DNA of 64,000 nt, from NCBI RefSeq assembly GCF_019218285.1, contig NZ_JAHUZG010000001.1:930001-994000 (forward strand). The letters run 5' to 3'. A program made the position numbers and the translations under genes. Shown piece by piece: positions 1 through 8,048 of the stretch. The stretch is from Antarctobacter sediminis (GTDB lineage: Bacteria; Pseudomonadota; Alphaproteobacteria; Rhodobacterales; Rhodobacteraceae). Under the pieces are notes generated by a model that saw only the letters and a program-made list of their open reading frames with translations, did not search any database and had not been told where the DNA came from. Each line of letters opens with the position of its first letter. Position 1 is the first letter of the stretch.

Positions 1-476
1 TGATCGCCGTGCCTGGCTGCAACGTGCAGGTTCTGGACGGCGCGATCCGCCAGTTCGATCAGACCGACATTTGCCTTGCGGTGGCGCTGGACGGCGGCCT
101 TTTGACCCCGAAGGTCAGCGGCGTGGACAGCTTGTCGCTGTCGGCGGTCGCACAGGAAACCGCCGCGCTGATCGAGGCGGCGCGCGCAGGCACCCTGCAA
201 CCGGATCAGTTCACCGGCGGCACTTTCACGATCTCGAACCTCGGGATGTATGGCGTCGACCAGTTCGACGCGATCATCAACCCGCCGCAAGGCGCGATCC
301 TTGCCGTGGGCGCAGGCCGCACCGAAGGCCACGGCTATCGTCACGGCGACGGCCCGGCCACGGTGATGACTGTCACCCTGTCCTGCGATCACCGCGCCAT
401 CGACGGCGCGCTTGGCGCGCAATGGCTGCAAGCCTTCCGCGCCGCCGTCGAAACCCCCATGCAAATCCTGCTCTGA
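1..476 (+). CDS. 2-oxoacid dehydrogenase E2 (dihydrolipoyl acyltransferase), C-terminal part
   Basis: Partial gene that is already open at the window edge (codon phase from base 3) and ends with TGA at 476, so about 157 residues of the catalytic domain are seen. The signature SCDHRAIDGALGAQW near the C-terminus contains the acyltransferase DHRxxDG active-site motif, and FTGGTFTISNLGMYG is the conserved segment before it. The family forms the core of pyruvate, branched-chain and acetoin dehydrogenase complexes, moving the acyl group from lipoamide to CoA. The lipoyl and subunit-binding domains must lie upstream of the window. E1 alpha starts 16 bases downstream, so this is the first visible gene of an E2-E1a-E1b operon. 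The acetoin-type E1 genes suggest acetoin or a related alpha-hydroxyketone rather than pyruvate as substrate, which is inference. Confidence 0.93.
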   Translation, partial: IAVPGCNVQVLDGAIRQFDQTDICLAVALDGGLLTPKVSGVDSLSLSAVAQETAALIEAARAGTLQPDQFTGGTFTISNLGMYGVDQFDAIINPPQGAILAVGAGRTEGHGYRHGDGPATVMTVTLSCDHRAIDGALGAQWLQAFRAAVETPMQILL

Positions 477-492
477 CCCGCGGAGACCCCCG

Positions 493-1485
493 ATGGCCAA
501 GACCCCCAAAACAGAGACCCCGCTGCCCGGCGCAAACACCCTTGTCACCGCCTATCGCAAGATGCGCGAGATCCGCGATTTCGAAACCCGGATTTCCAAG
601 GAATTCGCCGCTGGCACGGTGCCCGGCATGACCCACCTTTACATCGGCCAAGAGGCCGTCGCGGTGGGCGTGTGCAGTCACCTCGACGATAACGACAACA
701 TTGCTTCTACCCACCGTGGCCACGGACACTGCATCGCCAAGGGCTGTGACCTGACCGGCATGGCGCTGGAACTGTTCCGCAAGGAGGGCGGGCTGTGCAA
801 GGGCAAAGGCGGGTCGATGCATATCGCCGATGTGTCCAAGGGGATGCTGGGCGCCAATGCCATCGTCGGCGGCGCGGCCCCTCTGGCGCTTGGCGCTGCG
901 CTGGCGGCCAAGACGCGCGGCAACGGCGCGGTGGCGGTGGCCTTTGCCGGGGACGGCGCCACCAATCAGGGCACCACCTTCGAGGCAATGAACATGGCCG
1001 TGGTGCTGAAACTGCCGCTGATCTTTGCCGTTGAAAACAATGGCTACGGCGAACATACAACGCTGGAATACGCTGTCGGCGCGGATCTGACAGAACGCAC
1101 GCAGGGCTTTGGCATTCCTTCGGTCAAGGTGGACGGCACCGATTTCTTTGCCGTGCATGCCGCCATGGCCGAAGCGGTGGAACGCGGACGACGTGGCGGC
1201 GGCCCCTCGGCGATCGAGGCAGTGGCACAGCGCTGGCACGGCCATTTCGAAGGCGACGCCCAGGCCTATCGCGACAAGGCCGAGATCGCCGCGCTGCGCG
1301 AAACCGCCGACCCTCTCAAGAAATTCCGCGAGCGCGTGCTGGCCGAAAACCTCCTGACCGCCGAGACGCTGGACCAGATCGACGAGGATGTCGCCACGGC
1401 GGTGGATGCCGCCGTCGAGACCGCGCTTGCCGCTCCGCAACCGGCGCTCTCTGAGCTCCTGACCGACGTCTACGTCAGTTACTGA
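493..1485 (+). CDS. Acetoin/pyruvate dehydrogenase-type E1 component, alpha subunit
   Basis: 330-residue thiamine-diphosphate-dependent E1 alpha subunit. The ATG at 493 is preferred because it follows a GGAG-like site and avoids overlap with the E2 gene; an in-frame ATG at 412 would overlap it. Residues 50-83 (YIGQEAVAVGV, then STHRGHGHCIAKG) and 100-111 (GLCKGKGGSMHI) are typical of acetoin dehydrogenase AcoA and PDH E1 alpha. The TPP/Mg motif runs from GDGATNQG (residues 153-160) to ENNGYG (181-186). The enzyme decarboxylates or cleaves a 2-oxoacid or acetoin and passes the acyl group to E2 lipoamide. It pairs with the E1 beta gene 27 bases downstream. The high match to AcoA-type wording favours acetoin-like substrates, but sequence alone does not separate the two. 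Confidence 0.92.
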   Translation: MAKTPKTETPLPGANTLVTAYRKMREIRDFETRISKEFAAGTVPGMTHLYIGQEAVAVGVCSHLDDNDNIASTHRGHGHCIAKGCDLTGMALELFRKEGGLCKGKGGSMHIADVSKGMLGANAIVGGAAPLALGAALAAKTRGNGAVAVAFAGDGATNQGTTFEAMNMAVVLKLPLIFAVENNGYGEHTTLEYAVGADLTERTQGFGIPSVKVDGTDFFAVHAAMAEAVERGRRGGGPSAIEAVAQRWHGHFEGDAQAYRDKAEIAALRETADPLKKFRERVLAENLLTAETLDQIDEDVATAVDAAVETALAAPQPALSELLTDVYVSY

Positions 1486-1512
1486 CCCGAAATTCCGAGG
1501 AAGGACAGAGAC

Positions 1513-2568
1513 ATGGCCATCCGCAGCTTCCGCGAAGCGATCAACGACGCCCTGCGTTACGAACTGACCCACGACCCCGACGTGATCCTGCTAGGCGAGG
1601 ATATTGGCGGCGGTGGCGGCGGGGTCGAAGGCTCTCATGGGTCGTCCGGCGGGATGCTGGGCGTGACCAAGGGGCTGCTTTATGAATTCGGCCCCGAACG
1701 TGTCATCGACACGCCGATTTCCGAAAGCGCCATCATGGGCGCCGCCGCCGGGGCCGCGCTGACCGGGATGCGCCCGGTGGCCGAATTGATGTTCATGGAT
1801 TTTTTCGGCGTCTGCTTTGACCAGATCTACAATCAGGCCGCCAAATTCCGATACATGTTCGGCGGCACCACGCGCACGCCGATGGTTGTGCGCGGCATGG
1901 TCGGTGCGGGGTTCGGTTCGGCCGCACAGCACAGTCAGGCGCTCTGGCCCATTTTCAGCCACATCCCCGGCCTGAAAGTGATCCTGCCGTCCAACCCCTA
2001 TGACGCCAAGGGGCTGTTGACCCGCGCGATCCGCGACGATGACCCGGTGATCTTCCTTGAACACAAGGTTTTGTACGACACCAAGGGCGAGGTGCCGGAC
2101 GAGAGCTATGAGATCCCCTTCGGCGTCGGCAATATCACCCGCGAGGGGGCGGATGTGACCGTGGTTGCCTTTGGCCGCATGGTTCTGTTCGCCAATGAGG
2201 TCGCAGACCGGTTGAAAGGTGAAATCTCGGTCGAGGTGATCGACCCGCGCACCACCTCGCCCCTGGATACCGAATTGATGCTGGAAAGCGTGGCCAAGAC
2301 CGGACGGCTGGTGGTTGTCGACGAGGCGAACCCGATCTGCTCGATGGCATCCGAGGTCATCAGCGTGATCGCCACCGACGGGCACGGCCTGCTGAAATCC
2401 GCGCCGCGCAAGATCACCGCGCCGCACACGCCGGTGCCTGCCGCGCCCGTGCTGGAACGGGCCTACATCCCGTCGCAGGACACGATCGAGGCCAATATCC
2501 GCGCCGCATTCGCGGGCGAAGGCGATGCCGCGCCGCATCTGGCGCTGGTTGCGGGGCTGGGCGCATGA
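1513..2568 (+). CDS. Acetoin/pyruvate dehydrogenase-type E1 component, beta subunit
   Basis: 351-residue transketolase-like E1 beta subunit. The N-terminus MAIRSFREAINDAL and LLGEDIGGGGGGVEG are typical, and DTPISESAIMGAAAGAA carries the conserved glutamate that activates the thiamine cofactor. The C-terminal transketolase fold is visible at VEVIDPRTTSPLDTE and VVVDEAN. The ATG at 1513 follows GAGGAAGGACAG, a strong ribosome-binding site. The stop codon overlaps the start of the next gene as ATGA (2565-2568), so the aldehyde dehydrogenase is probably translationally coupled. With the alpha subunit it makes an alpha2-beta2 E1. Function within the complex is secure; the exact substrate is not. 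Confidence 0.92.
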   Translation: MAIRSFREAINDALRYELTHDPDVILLGEDIGGGGGGVEGSHGSSGGMLGVTKGLLYEFGPERVIDTPISESAIMGAAAGAALTGMRPVAELMFMDFFGVCFDQIYNQAAKFRYMFGGTTRTPMVVRGMVGAGFGSAAQHSQALWPIFSHIPGLKVILPSNPYDAKGLLTRAIRDDDPVIFLEHKVLYDTKGEVPDESYEIPFGVGNITREGADVTVVAFGRMVLFANEVADRLKGEISVEVIDPRTTSPLDTELMLESVAKTGRLVVVDEANPICSMASEVISVIATDGHGLLKSAPRKITAPHTPVPAAPVLERAYIPSQDTIEANIRAAFAGEGDAAPHLALVAGLGA

Positions 2569-4004
2569 CGGCGGTCGGCAAACATCTGATCGCCGGGGAA
2601 TGGCGAATTGACGGGGCCGAGGCCGAAACCATTGACCCCGCCACCGGCCAAGCCATCGGGCATTATCACCTTGGATCCGAGGCACTGACGGATCAGGCCA
2701 TCGACGCCGCGCGACAAGCCTTTCGCCAAACCGACTGGGCGCAAAGCCCCCGCAAACGCGCCAAGGTGCTGACCGATCTGGCCGAAGTGCTGCGCACCCG
2801 CGAAGCAGAGATCGTGCGCCTGATCGTGCGTGAGACCGGCAAGAAGCTGATGGATGCCACCTTCGAGGTGCGCACTTCGGTCGAAGAACTGCACTATTAC
2901 GCCGGCCTTGCGCGGTCGCTGTACGGCCGGGCGCTGGAAAGCGCGCCGGACACCTTTTCGGTCATGCTGCGCGAACCGGTGGGCGTTGCCGCGATCATCG
3001 TGCCGTGGAACGCGCCTGTGATCCTGCTGGTCCGCTCGTTGGCGCCCGCCCTTGCGGCGGGCTGCGCCACGGTGATCAAATCCGCGCCGCAGACGCCGCT
3101 TTGCAACGCATGGGTCGTCGCGCGGCTGGCCGAGATTGCCGAAGTGCCGCCCGGCATCATCAACTCGGTCAATGAAAACGGGGCCGAGGTTGGCAAGCGC
3201 ATGGTCGCCTCCGAAGGCGTCGACACCATCAGCTTTACCGGCTCCAGCGCGACGGGCAAGGCCATCATGGCGGCCGCCGCACCGACGTTGAAACGTCTGT
3301 CGCTGGAACTGGGCGGCAAGGCCCCCTCGATCGTCTTTCCGGACGCTGATCTTGACGCCACCGTGCCGCAACTGGTGCGCGGCGGCCTGCTGATCTCGGG
3401 GCAGATGTGCGTGGCGATCACCCGCATCCTTGCGCATCGCGACATTGCCGATCAGCTGTCCGAACGGTTGATCGCGGCGCTGAAAGCCGCCCGGATCGGG
3501 CCGGGCATGGACCCCGAAACGCAGCTTTCGCCGCTGATCGACCATGCCAACCGCGACCGTGTCGCCGCGCTGGCCAAAGGCGCGGATGCCGAGGGTGAAG
3601 TGCTGCTGCGCGGCGCGCCGGTGGGTGGGGCACTGGCCGAGGGGGCCTTTCTGTCGCCGACGCTGGTACGGGTGGCGGACAGCAAATCCAGCCTTGTACA
3701 GGAAGAAGTCTTTGGCCCCCTCCTGACACTTGAAACCTTCGACACCGAGGAAGAGGCGCTGGCGCTGGCCAATGCCACCCGCTACGGCCTGTCCGCCAGC
3801 CTCTGGACCCGCGACCTGTCGCGCGCCTTCCGCATCTCGCGCCGGATCGAAAGCGGCACTGTCTGGCTGAACACCCACGGCAAGCTGATCCCCGAGGCCG
3901 AAACCGGCGGTTACAAGCAAAGCGGTCTTGGCCGACTGCATGGAGTCGAGGCGCTGAACGACTTTCTGGAAACGAAACACATCTACTTCGAGGCCGACGC
4001 CTGA
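2565..4004 (+). CDS. NAD(P)-dependent aldehyde dehydrogenase (first copy)
   Basis: 479-residue aldehyde dehydrogenase of usual length. Visible landmarks are VPWN at 147-150, the cofactor lysine near 172, the SFTGSSATGK Rossmann segment, the general-base glutamate in LELGGKAP (E248) and the nucleophile in ISGQMC (C282). It oxidises an aldehyde to the acid in the cytoplasm. It overlaps the E1 beta gene by four bases, so it belongs to the E2-E1 operon, which a strong terminator closes just after it. With acetoin-type enzymes an acetaldehyde-like product would need such an enzyme, but here the substrate is inferred only from context. A second, clearly different ALDH lies 1.3 kb downstream. Confidence 0.92.
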   Translation: MTAVGKHLIAGEWRIDGAEAETIDPATGQAIGHYHLGSEALTDQAIDAARQAFRQTDWAQSPRKRAKVLTDLAEVLRTREAEIVRLIVRETGKKLMDATFEVRTSVEELHYYAGLARSLYGRALESAPDTFSVMLREPVGVAAIIVPWNAPVILLVRSLAPALAAGCATVIKSAPQTPLCNAWVVARLAEIAEVPPGIINSVNENGAEVGKRMVASEGVDTISFTGSSATGKAIMAAAAPTLKRLSLELGGKAPSIVFPDADLDATVPQLVRGGLLISGQMCVAITRILAHRDIADQLSERLIAALKAARIGPGMDPETQLSPLIDHANRDRVAALAKGADAEGEVLLRGAPVGGALAEGAFLSPTLVRVADSKSSLVQEEVFGPLLTLETFDTEEEALALANATRYGLSASLWTRDLSRAFRISRRIESGTVWLNTHGKLIPEAETGGYKQSGLGRLHGVEALNDFLETKHIYFEADA

Positions 4005-4058
4005 GCCGCCCTCTCCTTCTCCTCCCCGCGTGGATACCCTCCATCATCCGCGCCCCTC

Positions 4059-4088
4059 GCCAGGCTACCCCGTTAGCCTGGCTTTTTT
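4059..4088 (+). terminator. Rho-independent terminator of the E2-E1-ALDH operon
   Basis: A perfect 9-bp stem (GCCAGGCTA / TAGCCTGGC) with a CCCCGT loop is followed directly by six T. It sits 54 bases after the ALDH stop and faces the convergent aminotransferase gene. Confidence 0.9.
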
Positions 4089-4117
4089 GTCGGCCCCTTG
4101 GTCGGCCCCTCAGCCAC

Positions 4118-4149
4118 AAACAAAACCGCGCCGGATTTCCCCGACGCGG
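4118..4149 (-). terminator. Rho-independent terminator of the class IV aminotransferase gene
   Basis: On the minus strand a 9-bp GC-rich stem (CCGCGTCGG / CCGGCGCGG, one G-T wobble) around GGAAAT is followed by TTTTGTTT. It lies 36 bases beyond the aminotransferase stop and is separate from the plus-strand terminator next to it. Confidence 0.8.
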
Positions 4150-4185
4150 CGATAAAGGATCTGACCCGATAGGAATCTGACAGGA

Positions 4186-5190
4186 TCACACCACGCTGTA
4201 ATCCACCGGCACGCCGTGCCATCCAGCCCAGCGTTTTTCCCAATACAGGTTGTGCAACCGCGCGGTGATCGGCCCCGGCCCCTCGACCCCGCCGATCAAT
4301 GTGCCGTCGATGCTGTTCAGCGGCATGATGCCCCCGGCGCTGGAGGTGTAGAACACTTCGTCCGCCGCCAGCGTTTCCGCCACGCTGACCGGGCGCACCT
4401 CGCAGGACATTCCAATCTCTTGCCCAAGCTCCAGCGCGGTCTTGCGCGTGATCCCCAAGAGGCACCATTCGGCGGGTGTGATCAGCTTGTCCCCTTTGAC
4501 AAGAAACAGGTTCGACCCCGGGGCTTCGGTGATATTGCCCTGCCCGTCGGTCAGGATCGACCATTCGGCCCCGGCGTCGCCCGCTTCGAACAGCGACTGA
4601 GAAAAATCCAGCCCGTGCAGATTCTTGGCCGTCGGATCGACCGACTTTGGCGGGATGCGCAGGTAATTTCTGGAAATGATCGCATTGGCCCCGCGGGCCC
4701 GCATCTCGTCATTGGCGATAAAGATATAGGGCAGCACATAGGCGTAATAGCGATTGCTGAACTTGGCCGGGTTGGTCCGATCGGCCGAGTTCATCGGCGT
4801 CTTGCCACGCGTCACGCCAAACCAGACATAGGCATCGCGGCGGCCGGTCAAAGCCACGATATGATTCAGGATCTCGGCTTCGCGCGCGCGCGAAAACGGA
4901 TTGGTGACACGGATACGATCGCAGGAGGCGGCAAAGCGTTCCTGATGATCCGCCAGCCGAAAGAACATGCCCCGGCTGACCGACACGACGTCATAGACCG
5001 CATCCCCGCGGTTGAACCCCAGATCGGTGATCGGCACGGCTGCGCGTGACAGCGGCACGTAGTCGTCGATGATGAAGGCCGCGCCATCCTCGTAGTCGGG
5101 CGCATGGCCACCCCTTGCGTGACGAGGATCGGTTGCCATGATGTGTTGCGCCTCGATCAGCGCCTCGACGGGGGACTCGACAAGTGACAT
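4186..5190 (-). CDS. Class IV (fold type IV) aminotransferase, resembles (R)-amine transaminases
   Basis: 334-residue PLP enzyme of the branched-chain / D-amino-acid / (R)-amine transaminase fold. The ATG at 5190 is chosen because AGGAG lies seven bases upstream; an in-frame ATG at 5220 lacks this. The PLP lysine is K189 in PTAKNLHGLDF, the conserved glutamate is E222 in ITEAPGSNLFLV, and LLGITRKTALEL and YTSSAGGIMPLNSIDG are the phosphate-loop region. Compared from memory with known (R)-selective amine transaminases, the stretches DAVYDVVSV, RIPPKSVDP and GPGPITARLHNLYW align much better than with ordinary IlvE. It could therefore transfer an amino group from an amine or amino alcohol to pyruvate. 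It is transcribed against both neighbours and splits the dehydrogenase cluster. D-amino-acid or branched-chain substrates remain possible. Confidence 0.85.
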   Translation of the reverse strand: MSLVESPVEALIEAQHIMATDPRHARGGHAPDYEDGAAFIIDDYVPLSRAAVPITDLGFNRGDAVYDVVSVSRGMFFRLADHQERFAASCDRIRVTNPFSRAREAEILNHIVALTGRRDAYVWFGVTRGKTPMNSADRTNPAKFSNRYYAYVLPYIFIANDEMRARGANAIISRNYLRIPPKSVDPTAKNLHGLDFSQSLFEAGDAGAEWSILTDGQGNITEAPGSNLFLVKGDKLITPAEWCLLGITRKTALELGQEIGMSCEVRPVSVAETLAADEVFYTSSAGGIMPLNSIDGTLIGGVEGPGPITARLHNLYWEKRWAGWHGVPVDYSVV

Positions 5191-5199
5191 GGGCCGCTC

Positions 5200-5300
5200 C
5201 TGTTTCGCAAAACTGTTCAACTCTTATGCCCCTCATTCACTCAATATAGAAGAAAATTCCGTCAAACTGCTGCTGAAAGCAAAATTAATGTAGAACAAAA
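5200..5300. promoter_or_regulatory. Divergent control region with two motifs shared with the tctC operator
   Basis: This AT-rich stretch separates the divergent aminotransferase (minus) and second ALDH (plus). CTGTTTCGCAAAACTG at 5200-5215 resembles the centre CAGTTTCGCAAACTG of the palindrome at 10629-10663. TGTAGAACAAAA at 5289-5300 matches the outer half-site TGTAGTACAAAA of the same palindrome at 11 of 12 bases. A TATATT box with an upstream TTGACG is visible on the minus strand. A shared regulator is inference. Confidence 0.45.
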
Positions 5301-5357
5301 TGGCGCAGGATGTTTGACTGCCTCGAAACCAGAGACCACCGACCAGAGGGCCCGACC

Positions 5358-6851
5358 ATGAGCGTAGACCTGAAACTGCCCTGCGGGGGCGCGACGCCGA
5401 TGCCGATTTTCGTGAACGGGGATTGGGTCGCTGCCGGGGATGGTCCCTTGGTGGATGTGCTGAACCCCTGCAACGAAGAGGTTCTGGCGCAGGTGGTCGA
5501 TTGTCAGGCGGCAGACGTGGATCGCGCCGTGGCCGCCGCGCGGCAGACCTTTGACTCGTGGGAATGGCGCCGCCTGCCCCCGTCGGAACGCACCGCGATG
5601 CTGTGGAAACTGTCCGAGCTGATCGACCGCGACCGCGACGATCTTGTCCGGCTGGAGGTTGCGAACCTCGGAATGCCTCTGGATCTTGCGCAGGCTTTTA
5701 TCATCGACGGGGTGATCGCGACGCTGCGCTACTATGGCGGCTGGGCGACCAAGCTGGAGGGCCGCACCGTCACGCTCGGCCTGCCCGATGAACGCCCCTG
5801 CGGCAGCCTCGGCCCGGCCTTTCACGCCTATTCAACCAAGGAACCCGTGGGGGTTGTCGGCGCCATCGTGCCGTGGAACGTGCCGCTGACCATGGCGATT
5901 GCCAAGATCGCCCCGGCAATCACAGCGGGCTGCACCGTGGTTCTGAAACCGGCGCTGGAAACGCCATTGACCGCGCTGCGGCTGGCCGAACTGGCGCAAG
6001 AGGCGGGCTTCCCCCCCGGCGTGCTGAACGTGGTGACAGGCGGCGGCGCGGCGGGGGCCGCGCTTTCCGCCCACCCGGACGTCGACAAGATCGCCTTTAC
6101 CGGTTCGATCGACACGGCGCGCAAGATCGCCACCGCGGCGCTTGGCAACATGAAGAAGGTCTCGTTTGAACTGGGCGGAAAATCGCCCTTTGTCATCCTC
6201 GCCGACAGCGATGTGGACGCAGCCATCACCGCCGCCGCGCAGGGCATCATGATGAACACCGGTCAGGTCTGTTTCATCGGGTCCCGGCTTTTGGTCGAGG
6301 CGCCAATCTTTGACCGGGTGATGGAAGGCGTGGCCGAACAGATGAAATCCGTGCGCATCGGATCGGCCTTTGATCCGCAGGTGGACATGGGGCCACTGAT
6401 TTCGAGCCGCCAGAAAGAGCGGGTGCTGGGCTATCTCGATGGCGCGCGCAAGGAAGGCGTCAGCATCCTGCACGGCGGCGGTGATGTCGCCGGCAAAGGG
6501 TTCTTTGTCGAACCGACTCTGGCTGTGGCCAGTCCCGATGCGACGCTTGCGCGCGAAGAAGTCTTTGGCCCCGTGCTGACCGCGCAAAAAGGGGCGGATG
6601 CGGCCGAATTGGTGCGCATGGCGAATGACACCAGCTATGGCCTGGCGGCCTCGGTCTGGACCCGCGATCTGGGCAAGGCGCATGCCCTGTCGGACGAAAT
6701 CCGCGCCGGCGTCGTCTGGGTGAACTGTCAGGGCGAACTGGATGAATCCCTGCCCTTCGGCGGCTTCCGCCAAAGCGGCTGGGGCCGCGAAGGCTCGCTT
6801 GAAGGGGTCGAGGAGTACCTTGAAAGCAAAGGCGTGGTGATGGCGCTCTAA
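5358..6851 (+). CDS. NAD(P)-dependent aldehyde dehydrogenase (second copy)
   Basis: 497-residue aldehyde dehydrogenase. The ATG at 5358 follows AGAGGG and gives a normal N-terminus; a frame open from 5310 would add 16 unlike residues. Catalytic landmarks are VPWN at 171-174, K197, IAFTGSIDTARK, E271 in FELGGKSP and C305 in TGQVC. It resembles betaine-aldehyde / medium-chain ALDHs more than the copy at 2565. It heads a plus-strand run of ALDH, iron alcohol dehydrogenase, P450 and E3, with 21 bases to the next gene. A paired alcohol and aldehyde dehydrogenase suggests stepwise oxidation of a primary alcohol or of the aldehyde left after transamination. The substrate is not evident. Confidence 0.92.
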   Translation: MSVDLKLPCGGATPMPIFVNGDWVAAGDGPLVDVLNPCNEEVLAQVVDCQAADVDRAVAAARQTFDSWEWRRLPPSERTAMLWKLSELIDRDRDDLVRLEVANLGMPLDLAQAFIIDGVIATLRYYGGWATKLEGRTVTLGLPDERPCGSLGPAFHAYSTKEPVGVVGAIVPWNVPLTMAIAKIAPAITAGCTVVLKPALETPLTALRLAELAQEAGFPPGVLNVVTGGGAAGAALSAHPDVDKIAFTGSIDTARKIATAALGNMKKVSFELGGKSPFVILADSDVDAAITAAAQGIMMNTGQVCFIGSRLLVEAPIFDRVMEGVAEQMKSVRIGSAFDPQVDMGPLISSRQKERVLGYLDGARKEGVSILHGGGDVAGKGFFVEPTLAVASPDATLAREEVFGPVLTAQKGADAAELVRMANDTSYGLAASVWTRDLGKAHALSDEIRAGVVWVNCQGELDESLPFGGFRQSGWGREGSLEGVEEYLESKGVVMAL

Positions 6852-6872
6852 GCGCCCGCCGGGAGAGCCAGA

Positions 6873-7985
6873 ATGATCCGTTTCACACTGCAAACCCATG
6901 TCACCTTTGGGCAAGGCGCAATCGCCGAGGCCGGGGCCGAACTGGCCCGCCTTGGTATCGCGAACCCGCTGCTGGTGACCGATCCTTACCTGTCGCGCTT
7001 GCCGCTGGTGGCGGGCCTGATCGCCGCGCTGCCCAAGGCCACCGTCTTTGCCGACACGCCCGAAAACCCCACCGAAAGCGCAGCCGAAACCGCGCTGGCG
7101 CTGTATCGCGCCAAGGGGTGCGACGGGGTAATCGCCGTGGGTGGCGGTTCTCCGATGGATCTGGGCAAGGCGGTGGCCCTGCTGGCCACGCATGAGGGCG
7201 GTCTTGCCGATTATGATCTGACACAAGAGGGCCATCAGCCCGTCGGCCCCATCGCGCCGCTGCTTGTGGTGCCGACCACCGCCGGAACCGGCACCGAGAT
7301 GGGGCTGGGCTGCGTCATGATCCTCAAGGACGGGCACAAGGCCATCATCGACAGTTTCAACCTGATCCCCGGAGGCGTGATCTGCGATCCGGACCTGACC
7401 GTCGGCCTGCCGCCGCGCCTGACCGCCGCGACCGGGATGGATGCGCTGTCGCATTGTATCGAAGGCATGTTTTCCAACATCGACAATCCCCCGGCCGAGG
7501 CCATCGCGCTGGACGGTGCCCGCCGCATCTGCCGGTCGCTGGAACGGGCCGTCGCAACGCCGGGTGACATCGAGGCACGGGCCGACATGATGTGGGGCAG
7601 CCTTGCGGGCGGCTATGCCATGCTGATGGAACTGGGTGCTGCGCATGGGATCTCGGTTCCCGTGGGCGCGGTACATCACGTCCACCACGGCGCGCTGACG
7701 GCGGCGGTTCTGGGCCGCGTGGTGGCGGTTAACGCCCGCCTTGCGCCAACCAAGGCCGCCCGCCTGCGCGAGGCAATGCAGGTGCCCGCGGAGCAGGACC
7801 TTGGAGATTGGATCGACGCGCTTTGCCTGCGGATCGGCCTGACGACCTCGCTGCGCGAATTCGGCCTTGCCGAGGATGAACTGCCCGGTTTCGCCAAGGA
7901 AGCGGTCGAAGGTTTCTTCAACGCCACCAATCCCAAGCCGCTGACACAGGACGATTACCTGTCGATCATGAAGGCGAATTGGTAG
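6873..7985 (+). CDS. Iron-containing (group III) alcohol dehydrogenase
   Basis: 370-residue dehydroquinate-synthase-fold alcohol dehydrogenase. The NAD-binding GGGSPMDLGKA is at 90-100, and TTAGTGTE at 135-142. The metal ligands expected from FucO-type enzymes are D190, H194 (GMDALSHCIEG), H258 (GAAHGIS) and H272 (HHVHHG), with correct spacing. It interconverts an alcohol and an aldehyde or ketone. A GGGAGAGCC site precedes the ATG. It lies in the same transcription unit as the ALDH, so the two probably act in sequence. The family includes lactaldehyde, butanol, 1,3-propanediol and maleylacetate reductases, and the sequence does not choose among them. Confidence 0.92.
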   Translation: MIRFTLQTHVTFGQGAIAEAGAELARLGIANPLLVTDPYLSRLPLVAGLIAALPKATVFADTPENPTESAAETALALYRAKGCDGVIAVGGGSPMDLGKAVALLATHEGGLADYDLTQEGHQPVGPIAPLLVVPTTAGTGTEMGLGCVMILKDGHKAIIDSFNLIPGGVICDPDLTVGLPPRLTAATGMDALSHCIEGMFSNIDNPPAEAIALDGARRICRSLERAVATPGDIEARADMMWGSLAGGYAMLMELGAAHGISVPVGAVHHVHHGALTAAVLGRVVAVNARLAPTKAARLREAMQVPAEQDLGDWIDALCLRIGLTTSLREFGLAEDELPGFAKEAVEGFFNATNPKPLTQDDYLSIMKANW

Positions 7986-8048
7986 CCCGCCGACACCCCC
8001 GACCGCGCCCCGAAACCACAGTTACCCGAGTCATCGGAAAGGACCCCC

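Noticed and set aside
373-1572. Long minus-strand frame over the E1 alpha gene
   Set aside because: Antisense shadow; the plus-strand gene carries complete TPP motifs.
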